From: Viola odorata
Taxonomy: Eukaryota > Streptophyta > Magnoliopsida > Malpighiales > Violaceae
Length of the DNA: 64,000 nucleotides
Direction of reading: 5' to 3'
Assembly: GCA_963691705.1 (NCBI GenBank)
Contig: OY829539.1
Coordinates: 60,114,327-60,178,326, forward strand
Below, in pieces: positions 19,636 to 29,350 of this stretch. The notes under the pieces are model-generated. The model did not search any database, was not told where the DNA came from, and saw nothing but the letters and a program-made list of their open reading frames with translations. Position 1 is the first letter of the stretch. Each line of letters begins with the position of its first letter. The translations under genes were made by a program, and so were the position numbers.

Positions 19636-21311
19636 TGACGAGGGTGTCGCGTGCCCTGCATAAATAAAAAGATTACCTGGTCACTAAACCACAAATGAAT
19701 GTAGATAGCGGCAAGAGGTTCGAACACAGGGACAAGTCGGTCTGATCTTTATTCCTCCTGCAAATGACAATAATCAGCAAAGAGGTGAGAGTTTGATAGG
19801 TTGAGAAACAAAAAAGAACGAAAATAATAATGCATAAAAGAAAACAGAAGTGAAATGAAGAAATACAAAAGAGATAGAAAATCCCTAGTAGAGATCCTTA
19901 TGTGGTGACAATTCCATGCTAGTTGATCATTGACAAAAGTATTTTCAAAACGGTTTCATAGAAGAAGTTGTGGAACCAGCTCACACTAGATTCCCAACCT
20001 GCTACAAAAGTATTTAAAAGAATCACTTCATTTTAAACACCCTAATCTTCCTAAGCTCATCCTAAGACTCTTGATCCGCCACTTTGCTTGGCTATGCAGA
20101 GCCTTCGACAAAGGGATCAGAATACTTAAGGAAAAGCTCAAGAGATTGATTAAAAACAGTGAGGTCCCTCTCCTAGACAAGGGAGTACTTTCATCATCCA
20201 CAAGTCTGGTCTAGTCTGGCACTTGACCCAGCTGTCACCTAGGTCGGCCCTTCTCAAGGCCTCGGGATGGGATGACCGCCTAATTCAACTCCTTCTTTCA
20301 GCATAGACCAAGTACATGCCCCTCATACCCTGCTGATTCGTCTACTACTGCTCTCTAAGAGTGATTTAATCACAAGAGAACTGACTGTAATCATTCAAGT
20401 TAAAACATAGGTTAGCTAAGTCTAAATTCAACAAGAACAAATTGGAGTTAAAATAAGAAGGAGAGAAATATGAAAAACGTTTTTATTGAAGATCAAAGAG
20501 TCTCACACCCTACTGGAATCATCAACCACCAGATCCCTACCAGGAATGGAGGATTTTAGTTACAAAACATAATGGAAATGAAATAAGAAGTGTAAAACCG
20601 AAAATACAAAAAGCTGGAAAATCTGGAAAATATGGAGTGCTGATTTTCTCCACTGGTCTCCCTCTTTCTGGTCTGGTTGGACCCCCCTCTTTCTGGTCTG
20701 GTTCGTTGTTCTATTAATAGCCATTCTCCTCCTCCTCTGATAGACTTCAAAGGTCCAGCCTTCACCATAAAATAATTGCAGCATGTGCTGCCAAACCAGG
20801 CTGGTGCTGGGCACTACATTACTTTTGGAGAGAATATTCTTGAATAATACAAGGGGAATGTTTCATCATTCTTCCATTGATGTCCCCTTGGTGCTTCTGC
20901 AAGGTGGAAGAGGGAATCCAAGCACTAATACTCGTGCTCAAGTCCTCTAGGTTCCAGGCTGGCTGAACCAGCTTTAACAAATAAAATACAAAAGTACGCT
21001 CAGTGCTGTCCAGGCTGGAACTCTGACAGGTCGCTTCATGTCAAGGCCTCGAGAAGAGCTGATCTCGGCAAAATAGTGAAGTGGCCTCGGGACGAATGGA
21101 CCAATTTCAAAGCAGCAAAGCTGAAAACGAAACTCCATCACCAAATGATTGATTTTGGCTCTAATCTTCAAGCTTTCTGCTCCTTTTCTTCAGATTGATG
21201 TACCAAAGGCTGTTTATAGAGAAAGGAAGCAAAAGGGCTTAAAGTAGCATAATTATCATCTCAATTAATAATAAAAGAGAAGATAAAACATCCAAAATAA
21301 ACCATCAATCA
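19636..21311 (-). repeat. LARD-like element, 5' LTR (1676 bp)
   Basis: Near-identical to 15526-17203. The frames at 20556-20814 and 16448-16706 are equivalent copies of LTR sequence and are not taken as genes. Confidence 0.93.
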
Positions 21312-21316
21312 CTGCC

Positions 21317-22163
21317 CTGAAGAGAATAAATAAGAAGAAGAAGAATTAGTTAACCCATGCTCACTCTTTTCATGGGGGCTATTTTGATTAGTCTTCTTTA
21401 AGACTTTGGGTTCTTTTAAGCCCTCTTCTTTTTCTCGCTCACTCACTTCTGCTTTCCTTTGGACACTCAAGTCACGCTCAATAGCAAGCGTTGTAGTATT
21501 CTTGACATCCTCTAGCCGTGGTGCACCGCCAAGAAACCTCTCGATTCGTTCTCTAAAGTGCTTATCCCAGGCTTGGTGTTCTCGCACAAGTTCATCACAC
21601 CTCACATTGAATTTCTCTATGCTGATCGCCGCTGGTAACATATCCTCTAAGTAGAAGAACTCAGTATAATGCAGTGGATTAGTTATCTCTCGGTTGAGAC
21701 CTCCGAAGAATCTTGTCATCGTCTCCCTTTTGGTCTCCTTGACTTGTGCTCTCTCCAAAGCAATCTCCATCTCATTAAAGTACTCTTCAACACTCTTATT
21801 TCTTTGTGTCAAGGTCTGTAACTTATGGAGAAGCTCACGGCTGAAATGATTAGGAACAAACCGCTACCTCATCACCCGTTTCATCTCACTCCACTCCTCA
21901 ATTTGATCTAAGTAGATAGCTACTCTCTTATGATTGAGCTGATCCCACCAATGACTTGCATACCCGCTAAATGCAGCTGATGCTAACCTCACTTTCTTCC
22001 TTTCCGAATAATTATGGCAGCGAAAAATAGATTGTACATCTCGCTCCCAATCCAAGTAAGCATTCGGATTGTACACTGCTTCAAAAGGTGGAAGTCTTAC
22101 CCATTGCCTCGGATAGGCATCATCCTCATAATCTCGCCCCTTAGACCATTGCGTGTAAGACAT
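21317..22163 (-). pseudogene. gag: Family B Gag, copy 1
   Basis: ATG at 22163. The Gag domain is related to that of family A (AYLDWERDVQSIFRCHNYS, YASHWWDQLNHKR, RQRFVPNHFSRELLHKLQ). There is no zinc knuckle and no protease. Copy 1 has a CAG-to-TAG stop at 21866-21864. After that the frame continues through ALERAQVKETKRETMTRF to SSSSYLFSSGQ, where the LARD-like element cuts in. At the second nonsense site of copy 2 (24200) copy 1 reads a normal Glu codon. Confidence 0.85.
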
Positions 22164-23005
22164 TCTGTAATTCCTGTAAATTCACAACACGAAAAGAAAC
22201 ATAAAATTGCACTAATCCTAGCACTCCCTCACGTGTTTACTCTCGTGTTTGAACTCTCTAATGCTCTCACAAAATTCACTCAAATAATCCCTGCAATTGT
22301 TCAAGTGTTAGTAAGACTCAAGAGTTCAAGAAAAGCTTCCAAGAAGACTCTCAAAGAAAACTAGCACTGAAAAGAATTGTGACACTTGATATTTGAGTAA
22401 TTGCAAGAACAACCAATCAAACAAATAGCAAGTAGAGTAGAAGGCAATTTCAAGGAATCAAAGAAAGCTCAAATTGACTCGAAAGGACTCAAACAAATTC
22501 AATTTCAGTTCTGATTTTTTTTTTTTGACTATGAACACAGTGTAGTATTTTGATCACAACTTTTTGCTCTGACCTCCGAATCGACCGATTCTTTTTGAGT
22601 CAGAAGCCCAACAAACACAGCTTTCCAACGGATCCTTTTTAACTCAAAACGGACTTCAGTAGCTATATATTAAAATTCAATTTCGACAACTGAAAATTGT
22701 GCAGGATTTGGCAGAAAACACAATTTAGTAAATCGGCTATAGCTTTTGACTCCGGTATTCGAATCACTTGATTCTTTTTTATTCGAAAACCTAACAAACA
22801 CAGATTTCCAACGAGACCAAAATCACCAAAATCAGATGTCAATAGCTATATATTAAAATTCGATTTCGACACTGCCAGAAATTTGCACATATACGAACCA
22901 AGCACAGCAAAGAAATCGGTTTTGAATGGAGTAGAATGAATTACTGATTTCAACAATGAAAACTTGAAACAAATAAAGATACTTACCAATCTTTGAACGC
23001 CTTAA
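22164..23005 (-). other. Untranslated leader of family B, copy 1
   Basis: Related to the leader of family A (5330-6301), including the stretch next to the primer site (CAATCTTTGAACGCCTTAAG) and two imperfect copies of the ACACA...CCGAATCG...TTCCAACG segment at 22540-22640 and 22710-22815. No coding potential seen. Confidence 0.75.
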
Positions 23006-23017
23006 GCTCCGCTACCA
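23006..23017 (-). promoter_or_regulatory. Primer binding site of family B
   Basis: TGGTAGCGGAGC on the minus strand, two bases after the LTR end, identical to that of family A. Confidence 0.75.
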
Positions 23018-23019
23018 AC

Positions 23020-23895
23020 TGATACGATCCTGGTTCCTTAGGATGCGTAGCACCAAATTTGATCGTTGTTCAAAGACGGATTTCCTGCGGAAATAGATAA
23101 CTCGACAAGTACGAGCTTAGACCACTTAGCTAACCTGTGCTAAGAGCCCTAATCGATTTCAAGTCAAGGGTCTTGAATCGGGTTCTTAGGACTAGACTCA
23201 ACAATGTGAGAATCACACTAAGATAAACGACACAATAATGCAATTCCAAGATTTACTTGTGTACTACTCAAGTATTGCGGACTCAAGAAGAACAAGGTTC
23301 AACCAACTTGAACAAGGGGCGGAGATTTGAAGAGAATATCTCAATCTTTATCAAAATAACAGCCAAGTTTCTAAGGAGGCCATGCGGCTCCTTATATAAG
23401 GTTACAAGCAAACCCTAATTCCAAAATAGGAATATTAAATAAAGTAAAACACTTAACTAATTAATCAATTAACTAATTAACTAATTACAGTAAATATAAA
23501 TATATTTAAATACATTCCAACAGCCCATGTCGAGTTCTCTATCATCGGGCCAAGGTTTGGGCCGAAACTTCAAGTTGTATGTTGTCTCGCGTACAGACTG
23601 CACGCCATAATGTCGACGTACATAACTTTTAAACCACTGGGCCAAATGAGCTGAATATTGTCCCACCTGAAAGATAACATCCTGAAGTTTCCAACAAGAG
23701 GTCGATCGCATGATTCTGACATGTAAATCTCCAAATACGTTTCGACGAAGTTGCCTATTGTGTCTGCACCTCCAAGCCACCTTCCATGTCATCCTTTGCC
23801 TGAAAGCTTGATCAATCAGCGTCTCTTGCCTTGTATCCATGTCTAGGGGTTGAATTAACCTCACTGGGGTTAACCATGGGGCTAGGATCGTATCA
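23020..23895 (-). repeat. Family B LTR, shared middle copy (876 bp)
   Basis: Same length and ends as 14478-15353. It has B internal sequence on both sides: primer site and leader to the left, polypurine tract and coding tail to the right. That placement is the evidence for a tandem array with a shared LTR. Confidence 0.9.
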
Positions 23896-24914
23896 TTCCC
23901 TTCCCCTTCGAAAAGATTCGCCCTCGAATCTGATTCTTGTAAGACAACAATTCTATTAGAATCAACAAAGGAAACACATGAAGGAAAGGGATTACCCAAG
24001 GCATCCAACTCCAATTGTTGCAACTTAGACAACTCCTTCTCCTTCAAAACATCTTGCTTTTGCTGCCCTAAAGAGAATAAATAAGAAGAAGAAGAATTAG
24101 TTAACCCATGCTCACTCTTTTCATGGGGGCTGTTTTGATTAGTCTTCTTTAAGACTTTGGGTTCTTTTAAGCCCTCTTCTTTTTCTCGCTCACTCACTTA
24201 TGCTTTCCTTTGGACACTCAAGTCACGCTCAATAGCAAGCGTTGTAGTATTCTTGACATCCTCTAGCCGTGGTGCACCGCCAAGAAACCTCTCGATTCGT
24301 TCTCTAAAGTGCTTATCCCAGGCTTGGTGTTCTCGCACAAGTTCATCACACCTCACATTGAATTTCTCTATACTGATCGCCGCTTGTAACATATCCTCTA
24401 AGTAGAAGAACTCAGTGTAATGCAGTGGATCAATTATCTCTCGGTTGAGACCTCCGAAGAATCTTGCCATCGTCTCCCTTTTGGTCTCCTTGACTTGTGC
24501 TCTCTCCAAAGCAATCTCCATCTCATTAAAGTACTCTTCAACACTCTTATTTCCTTGTGTCAAGGTCTGTAACTTATGGAGAAGCTCACGGCTGAAATGA
24601 TTAGGAACAAACCGCTGCCTCATCACCCGTTTCATCTCACTCCACTCCTCAATTGGATCTAAGTAGATAGCTACTCTCTTATGATTGAGCTGATCCCACC
24701 AATGACTTGCATACCCACTAAATGCAGCTGATGCTAACCTCACTTTCTTCCTTTCCGAATAATTATGGCAGCGAAAAATAGATTGTACATCTCGCTCCCA
24801 ATCCAAGTAAGCATTCGGATTGTACACTGCTTCAAAAGGCGGAAGTCTTACCCGTTGCCTCGGATAGGCATCATCCTCATAATCTCGCCCCTTAGACCAT
24901 TGCGTGTAAGACAT
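23481..24914 (-). pseudogene. gag: Family B Gag plus C-terminal tail, copy 2
   Basis: ATG at 24914. This copy shows the whole B coding region, uninterrupted by insertion: a Gag domain (residues about 20-200), a Lys/Glu-rich part, then the tail DSRANLFEGEGND that family A has at the end of Pol, ending inside the LTR at 23481. The total is about 477 codons. A single GAA-to-TAA change at 24200-24198 breaks it. The first nonsense site of copy 1 is intact here (CAG). Gag is therefore fused directly to the Pol tail with all enzymes missing. Confidence 0.85.
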
Positions 24915-24996
24915 TCTGTAATTCCTGTAAATTCACAACACGAAAAGAAACGTAAAATTGCACTAATCCTAGCACTCCCTCACGTGTTTACTCTCG

Positions 24997-25927
24997 AGAC
25001 TTGGGTGAACTCAGCTTCTTTCTTGGTGTCTCTGCCTTACGAACCAAATCGGGCTTGTTCCTATCTCAACAACAATATGCTACAGACATTCTCTCTCGAG
25101 CCGGCATGACTACCTGTAAGCCACTCCACACACCATCAGCATCTGATTCTGAGTTAGTTCAAACCACCACATCTGCCAATTTCTCCAATCTGACTCTGTA
25201 TCGTTCTATTGTCGGTTCACTTCTATACTTAACAATGACTCGTCCAGATATCACATATGTTGTTAACCGAGTGTGTCAATTCATGCATGCACCGTCTGAT
25301 TTACACTGGAACTATGTCAAACGAATTCTTCGATATCTACAGGGCACCTCCAAATATGGTCTTTTCTACTCAGTTACTAGTCCACTTCGTGTCCAAGTTT
25401 TCACAGACGCTGATTGGGCCGGCAATCAACAAGATCGTAAGTCTACTGGGGGATTTCTCACTTATCTAGGTTGCAACCTCATTACATGGCAAGCCAAGAA
25501 ACAACGGACTGTTGCCCGTAGTTCCACTGAAGCTGAATACAAATCCCTCGCTGATGGAGCCGCTGATGTTGTCTGGCTGCGGAGTCTCTTGAGTGAATTA
25601 GGCTACACCAATTTACCGCCGCCCATTCTCTGGTGCGACAATCTAGGTGCCACATATATGGCAGCCAATCCAGTATTTCATGCTCGCACGAAACACGTCG
25701 AGGTCGATTTTCATTTCGTCAGGGATCTTGTCAAGAAGGGTGAACTCTCAGTACAGTACGTCTCTACCACCGACCAACTTGCTGATGTACTGACTAAGTC
25801 TCTATCCACCAAACGGTTCAACTTTCTTCGTTCCAAACTGAGTCTGGTGTCATCCCCGCCTCAGTTTGCGGGGGAGTATCAAGCCCACAAGAATATATCA
25901 AGCCCAAGCCCACAAGAACATAAATAA
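24997..25927 (+). pseudogene. pol: Copia reverse transcriptase end and RNase H
   Basis: Begins at DLGELSFFLGV, a late RT motif, right after family B leader sequence. It continues through the thumb (YRSIVGSLLYLTMTRPDI), then RNase H with TDADWAG, RSSTEAEYKSLADGA and CDNLGATYMAANPVFHARTK, and ends just inside the right LTR. The missing portion between 14477 and 24997 includes the YVDD box. The RNase H acidic residues are retained. Confidence 0.92.
25861..25876 (+). promoter_or_regulatory. Copia polypurine tract
   Basis: TCAGTTTGCGGGGGAG directly abuts the right LTR. The G-run is typical of plant copia elements (TTTGCGGGGGAG). Confidence 0.85.
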
Positions 25928-26141
25928 TGTTGTTGAATATCAGAGAAACCCAAAAGTCCACCTCTGCGTGCTCTACCTCCGCGTGCTCCACCTCCGCGTG
26001 CACCGTCTCCACCTACCATGCACCAAAGTCCAAGAGCTAAAGATATGCAATATCTCTAGGTTGAATCCAAGCTCATCCTTGTATCTATAAATAGACGTAG
26101 CATAGCATTGTAATAAATCAAGCAATTCTCAGAATTCAATA
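25877..26141 (+). repeat. Copia 3' LTR
   Basis: 265 bp, matching 8961-9225 with five substitutions, followed by the target duplication CATGG at 26142-26146. Confidence 0.93.
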
Positions 26142-26146
26142 CATGG

Positions 26147-26720
26147 CAAACTGGGCTCCTTGAGAAGCTCAAGCTCAAAACCAACATTTTTGCTGGTTTT
26201 GAGGCTGGAGCAAAATGATCCTTCCTGAGCAACGCACTTTCCTCTCTCTCTCTCTTTTCTTTTTCTTTTTCTTTTTTAATAAATTCAATTTTCTTACTCG
26301 GTATAATGAACGAAATAAATTAAAAACTACAAAAATATAATCTATATCTCAAGATAAGTAATTTTAGATCTACTTTTCCTATTTTTATTAATTTTTTAGA
26401 AATGAGTTTTATACCATTTAATTACATTTTTTTAATTATTTGTTTTAAAAATAGATTAATTTAAATAATTTATATTAACAATATTTGAAATAGAACGGTG
26501 ATTTTTATAGTCATTTTACATTCAAATCATAATTTTAACCGCAGTGTTTACCAAACACCAAAAACAACTTCTCGTTTCCCACGACACTTTTAAAGAAATG
26601 TTTACCAAACACCTCAGGTATCTCACAGCACTTTCTCCAGAAGTCATTTTCCCACAGAACTTTTCCCAAAGCACTTCTCGAACCAGAACCGGAACACCAA
26701 ACAGACCCTAAACCCTTTGA
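26147..26720. mobile_element. Possible hAT-like MITE, right remnant
   Basis: AT-rich DNA with ACCAAACACC-type motifs at 26545-26610 and CACCAAACAGACCCTAAA at 26693-26712. In reverse complement the latter resembles the TAGGGTCTGTTTGG termini common in plant hAT MITEs. The left counterpart lies at 8881-8955. A terminal match was not aligned, so this is tentative. Confidence 0.35.
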
Positions 26721-27482
26721 AACTTGTGATGGTGAAGCTGGTTGAAGATTTGTGGAATAAAAAATGTGGTGTCGATGAAAAAACCTGACGAAAAAATCGA
26801 CGAGAACAAATGTAAAATGTTTCAACTCACTTTAACCAACTTCAATGGGATCGCTTGAAGCACCTATGAGTCTATGACTGCTGGGACAGTTTGTCAGATG
26901 GGATGACAGTTGTTGAATTATTACTTTCGGTACTGGCGCCATTTACCTGGTCATCTGTATACGTGACCCATTTTTACTCTCTTAGTTTCCAAATATCTCT
27001 TGTTCTCTTTCGTTATTGGAGATATTAACGGGACCCTGCCTGAAATTGCCAAACCATAACCTTTGAGCCCAACATATTTGGCAGGATTGTATGAACACCC
27101 AGACTTCCAAGAATCTGCAATAGATTGGAGTAGAGGATGACTACCACACAAACCAAACAGAAGCTTCTAATTCAAGCCTTGTAATTCCAAAACAAAATAA
27201 CATTAGAAATTGAAATATAGAGAAACCCAAACGTTAGGGTTTTTAGTGAAATAGTAGGGTGTAGTGTCTCACCTTCAATTTCAGAATTGGAAGAGGGAAG
27301 AGATTAATTAATTAGGATTTTGGATGAGTTGTTGATGGTGGTGTAGCAATTGCCATGGAGGAGGAACGGTGTGGGTATTGGTGGAGGAGCGGTGGCGTAC
27401 TGGTTGAAGAGTGGCGTTGTTCCATCAGAGCAAGAGGGAGAGGTTTGAGTGGCGAGCGTTTGGTAGAGGGAGAGGAAGGGCT
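26721..27482. other. Unassigned stretch, possible LRR-gene remnants
   Basis: A minus-strand frame at 26951-27151 contains [20 protein letters not shown] followed by SGRVP, reminiscent of an LRR N-terminal region, but I cannot assign it. No other coding sequence is supported. Confidence 0.3.
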
Positions 27483-27990
27483 GAGGGGAAAAAAATGTTT
27501 TCTGCCAGATTTAGCCTCTTCAGGCTTATCAAGTTTCCAAGCTCATCAAGAATGTAACCAGAGAATAGGTTGTAGGAAATGTCTAGAACACTACGTCTTG
27601 AAGCATTGCCGATCAAATTCAGGATGGGACCATTTAAACCATTGTTTTCAAGGTTAAGCAGTAGGCCTGATGGAAGTTGTCCTGACAGGAAATTATAACC
27701 TAGGTTGACACTTCTCAGCATTGAGAGATTGAACAAAGCATGCGAAATGGAGCCTGTAATGTTGTTAGATGACAAGTCCAACACCTGTAGATTATGCAAA
27801 TTGGCCATTTCTTTTGGTACTATACCTGCCACAACAACACCAATTTCTTGTTCATCTGTAAAATGCTAAACCCTAAGGATAAAAAATGAAAGTGGTACCC
27901 GTCAAGTTGTTTGTGTCCATATATATTTCCTGCAACCAAGTGCAACCAATCTCCCTTGGTATGTTTCCTGTGAATTCATTGTCAGTAGTT
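27483..27990 (-). pseudogene. LRR receptor-like gene fragment, second copy
   Basis: The minus strand encodes NEFTGNIPREIG, then after a likely short intron IVPKEMANLHNLQVLDLSS, LRSVNLGYNFLSGQLPSGL and SVLDISYNLFSGYILDELG. The part at 27777-28000 is a near copy of 7241-7445, including the intron, so the two fragments are paralogues or halves of a duplicated gene. It has neither an N-terminal cap nor a kinase domain. Some LRRs are shortened. Confidence 0.75.
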
Positions 27991-28025
27991 AGTACTAATC
28001 ATGTGTAAACATGTGACAAGTTGAC

Positions 28026-28277
28026 CCATTCACGTCATTAAGGACAATACCTTCCTCCCAATGCAAGTATTCAAATGAGCAAACTCTGAATTTTAGGTAC
28101 TAACAACTGACAATGAATTGCCCTACTAACTACTATGGACTAGTTGACCCACCAACTCGATGGTCTGTTCCAAATCAGGTTCAAAGACTTTACCCATTCA
28201 CATGTCATTAAGGACAATACCTTCCTCCCAATGCAAGTATGCATACAAGTTCTTCAAATGAGCAAACTCTGAATTTT
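28026..28277. repeat. Direct duplication of about 70 bp
   Basis: CATTCAC(ATG)TCATTAAGGACAATACC through GAGCAAACTCTGAATTTT occurs at 28028-28096 and again at 28197-28277. The second copy has an extra GCATACAAGTTCT. It lies just upstream (minus sense) of the LRR fragment. Confidence 0.8.
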
Positions 28278-29350
28278 GGCACAGTAAAATACAAAGGTTA
28301 TGAAGTCTATGAAAATAATATCACAAGACAAACTAATGACCTACTCATGAAACATAACATAAATAAGAAAGCATAAAACTCAACAGGATAATCCTGGAAT
28401 CTAGGGAGAGCATGACTTTGATAATAGAAACCCTTGCCAAGGCCCTACAATTTCTTCATGAAATGGTCCCCAAAACACCGGTATTCAACAGTGCCACACT
28501 ATACATATTGATTTAATAGTTTTAGGAAGTTGACAAAAGCAGGTGAATTAGAAAAGAGCCAGACAAGGATAAGCAAAGACAGTATTATAATAAGAAAGGG
28601 CAAATAAACATGGGAAAAAAATCAGTTTATACAAATAGCATGTCAGAAGAGTCAACTCATGAAACAAGATAAAACTATAAATGTATCAAACTCTATATCA
28701 TAATCATGTAAACCTGCGAAGAGCTTCAGACATTCGAAATAGAGTTCTTTACTGCTCTAAAGTTTATTCATAATGGCTTGCTAGACAGTAGAGATATGCT
28801 ACAAGCTACAAACCGCTTCATAAATAAGTGATAAGTGACAAAAATAACAGTTTTAGGAAGTGGAAAAGAAACAGATGAATTGACAATGTGCCAAGGAGGA
28901 AAGAGTAAAGGAAAAATATGTATCACAGGACCAAAATCAACTCATGAAACACAATAAAAGTACAAATGCATTAAGTTGTATAACACTGGGAAAGGCTTCA
29001 GGAGTTCATTATTCATGATGGTCCCAAAAAAAATGCAACAGTGACATGCTAAAAAGCTTGATTCAATACTTTAAAGAACATAACCAAAATATCAAGACTG
29101 AAACAAACATAAAGAGAGTTTTCTAGAGAATGAAACCATACATATACTTCTAAGAATATTATTAAAAATAATAAAAATAAACCAGAAAGTAGAAAGCAAA
29201 AAGAGAACTTATAATTTAAAAAACATGACCAAAATACCAGCACAAAGGAAAAAAGAACAATAGTGAAGAGTCAAGCAATATGAAAAGAAGAAAAAAATAG
29301 AGTTTATAACAAAATGTCACAAGAGTCACCCAAGGAGCAAAACAAAAGAA
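28278..29350. other. AT-rich spacer without genes
   Basis: No coding stretch with plausible splice sites, RNA gene or transposon ends could be recognised. Confidence 0.55.

Larger units (their letters stand above)
15526..21311 (-). mobile_element. Non-autonomous LTR element (LARD-like), tRNA-Asp primed
   Basis: Two LTRs of about 1.68 kb flank a 2.4-kb internal region. The target duplication CTGCC is at 15521-15525 and 21312-21316, and the empty site can be read in the sister copy of B at 24060-24066 (TTTTGCTGCCCTAAAG). The minus strand has the primer site next to the right LTR and a G-rich polypurine tract next to the left LTR. No RT, integrase, protease or recognisable Gag is encoded. The Asp primer site recalls Athila-type gypsy elements, but clade assignment is inference. 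Confidence 0.93.
14478..24996 (-). mobile_element. Family B gypsy derivative, tandem array with shared LTR
   Basis: Plus-strand layout: LTR (14478-15353), internal region 1 (15354-23019, split by another element at 15526-21311), LTR (23020-23895), then a second internal region 2 truncated at 24996 in its leader. The third LTR is missing. A polypyrimidine tract (TTCCCTTCCCCTT) follows each LTR, confirming the minus orientation. B shares LTR ends, primer site and leader with family A, but between Gag and the C-terminal tail it lacks protease, RT, RNase H and integrase. Confidence 0.88.
8961..26141 (+). mobile_element. Ty1/copia LTR retrotransposon with nested insertions
   Basis: The LTRs (265 bp each) are flanked by the 5-bp target duplication CATGG at 8956-8960 and 26142-26146. 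A primer binding site follows the left LTR and a polypurine tract precedes the right one. The order gag, protease, integrase, RT, RNase H identifies copia. The LTRs differ at five sites (about 1.9%, counted by eye). The element is dead: a solo LTR splits it at 11421-12865, there is a TGG-to-TAG stop at 13177, and roughly 150-170 codons of RT, including the YVDD box, are missing where family B sits. Confidence 0.95.

Noticed and set aside
26535..26825. 96-codon minus-strand frame
   Set aside because: It lies in the possible MITE and encodes nothing recognisable.
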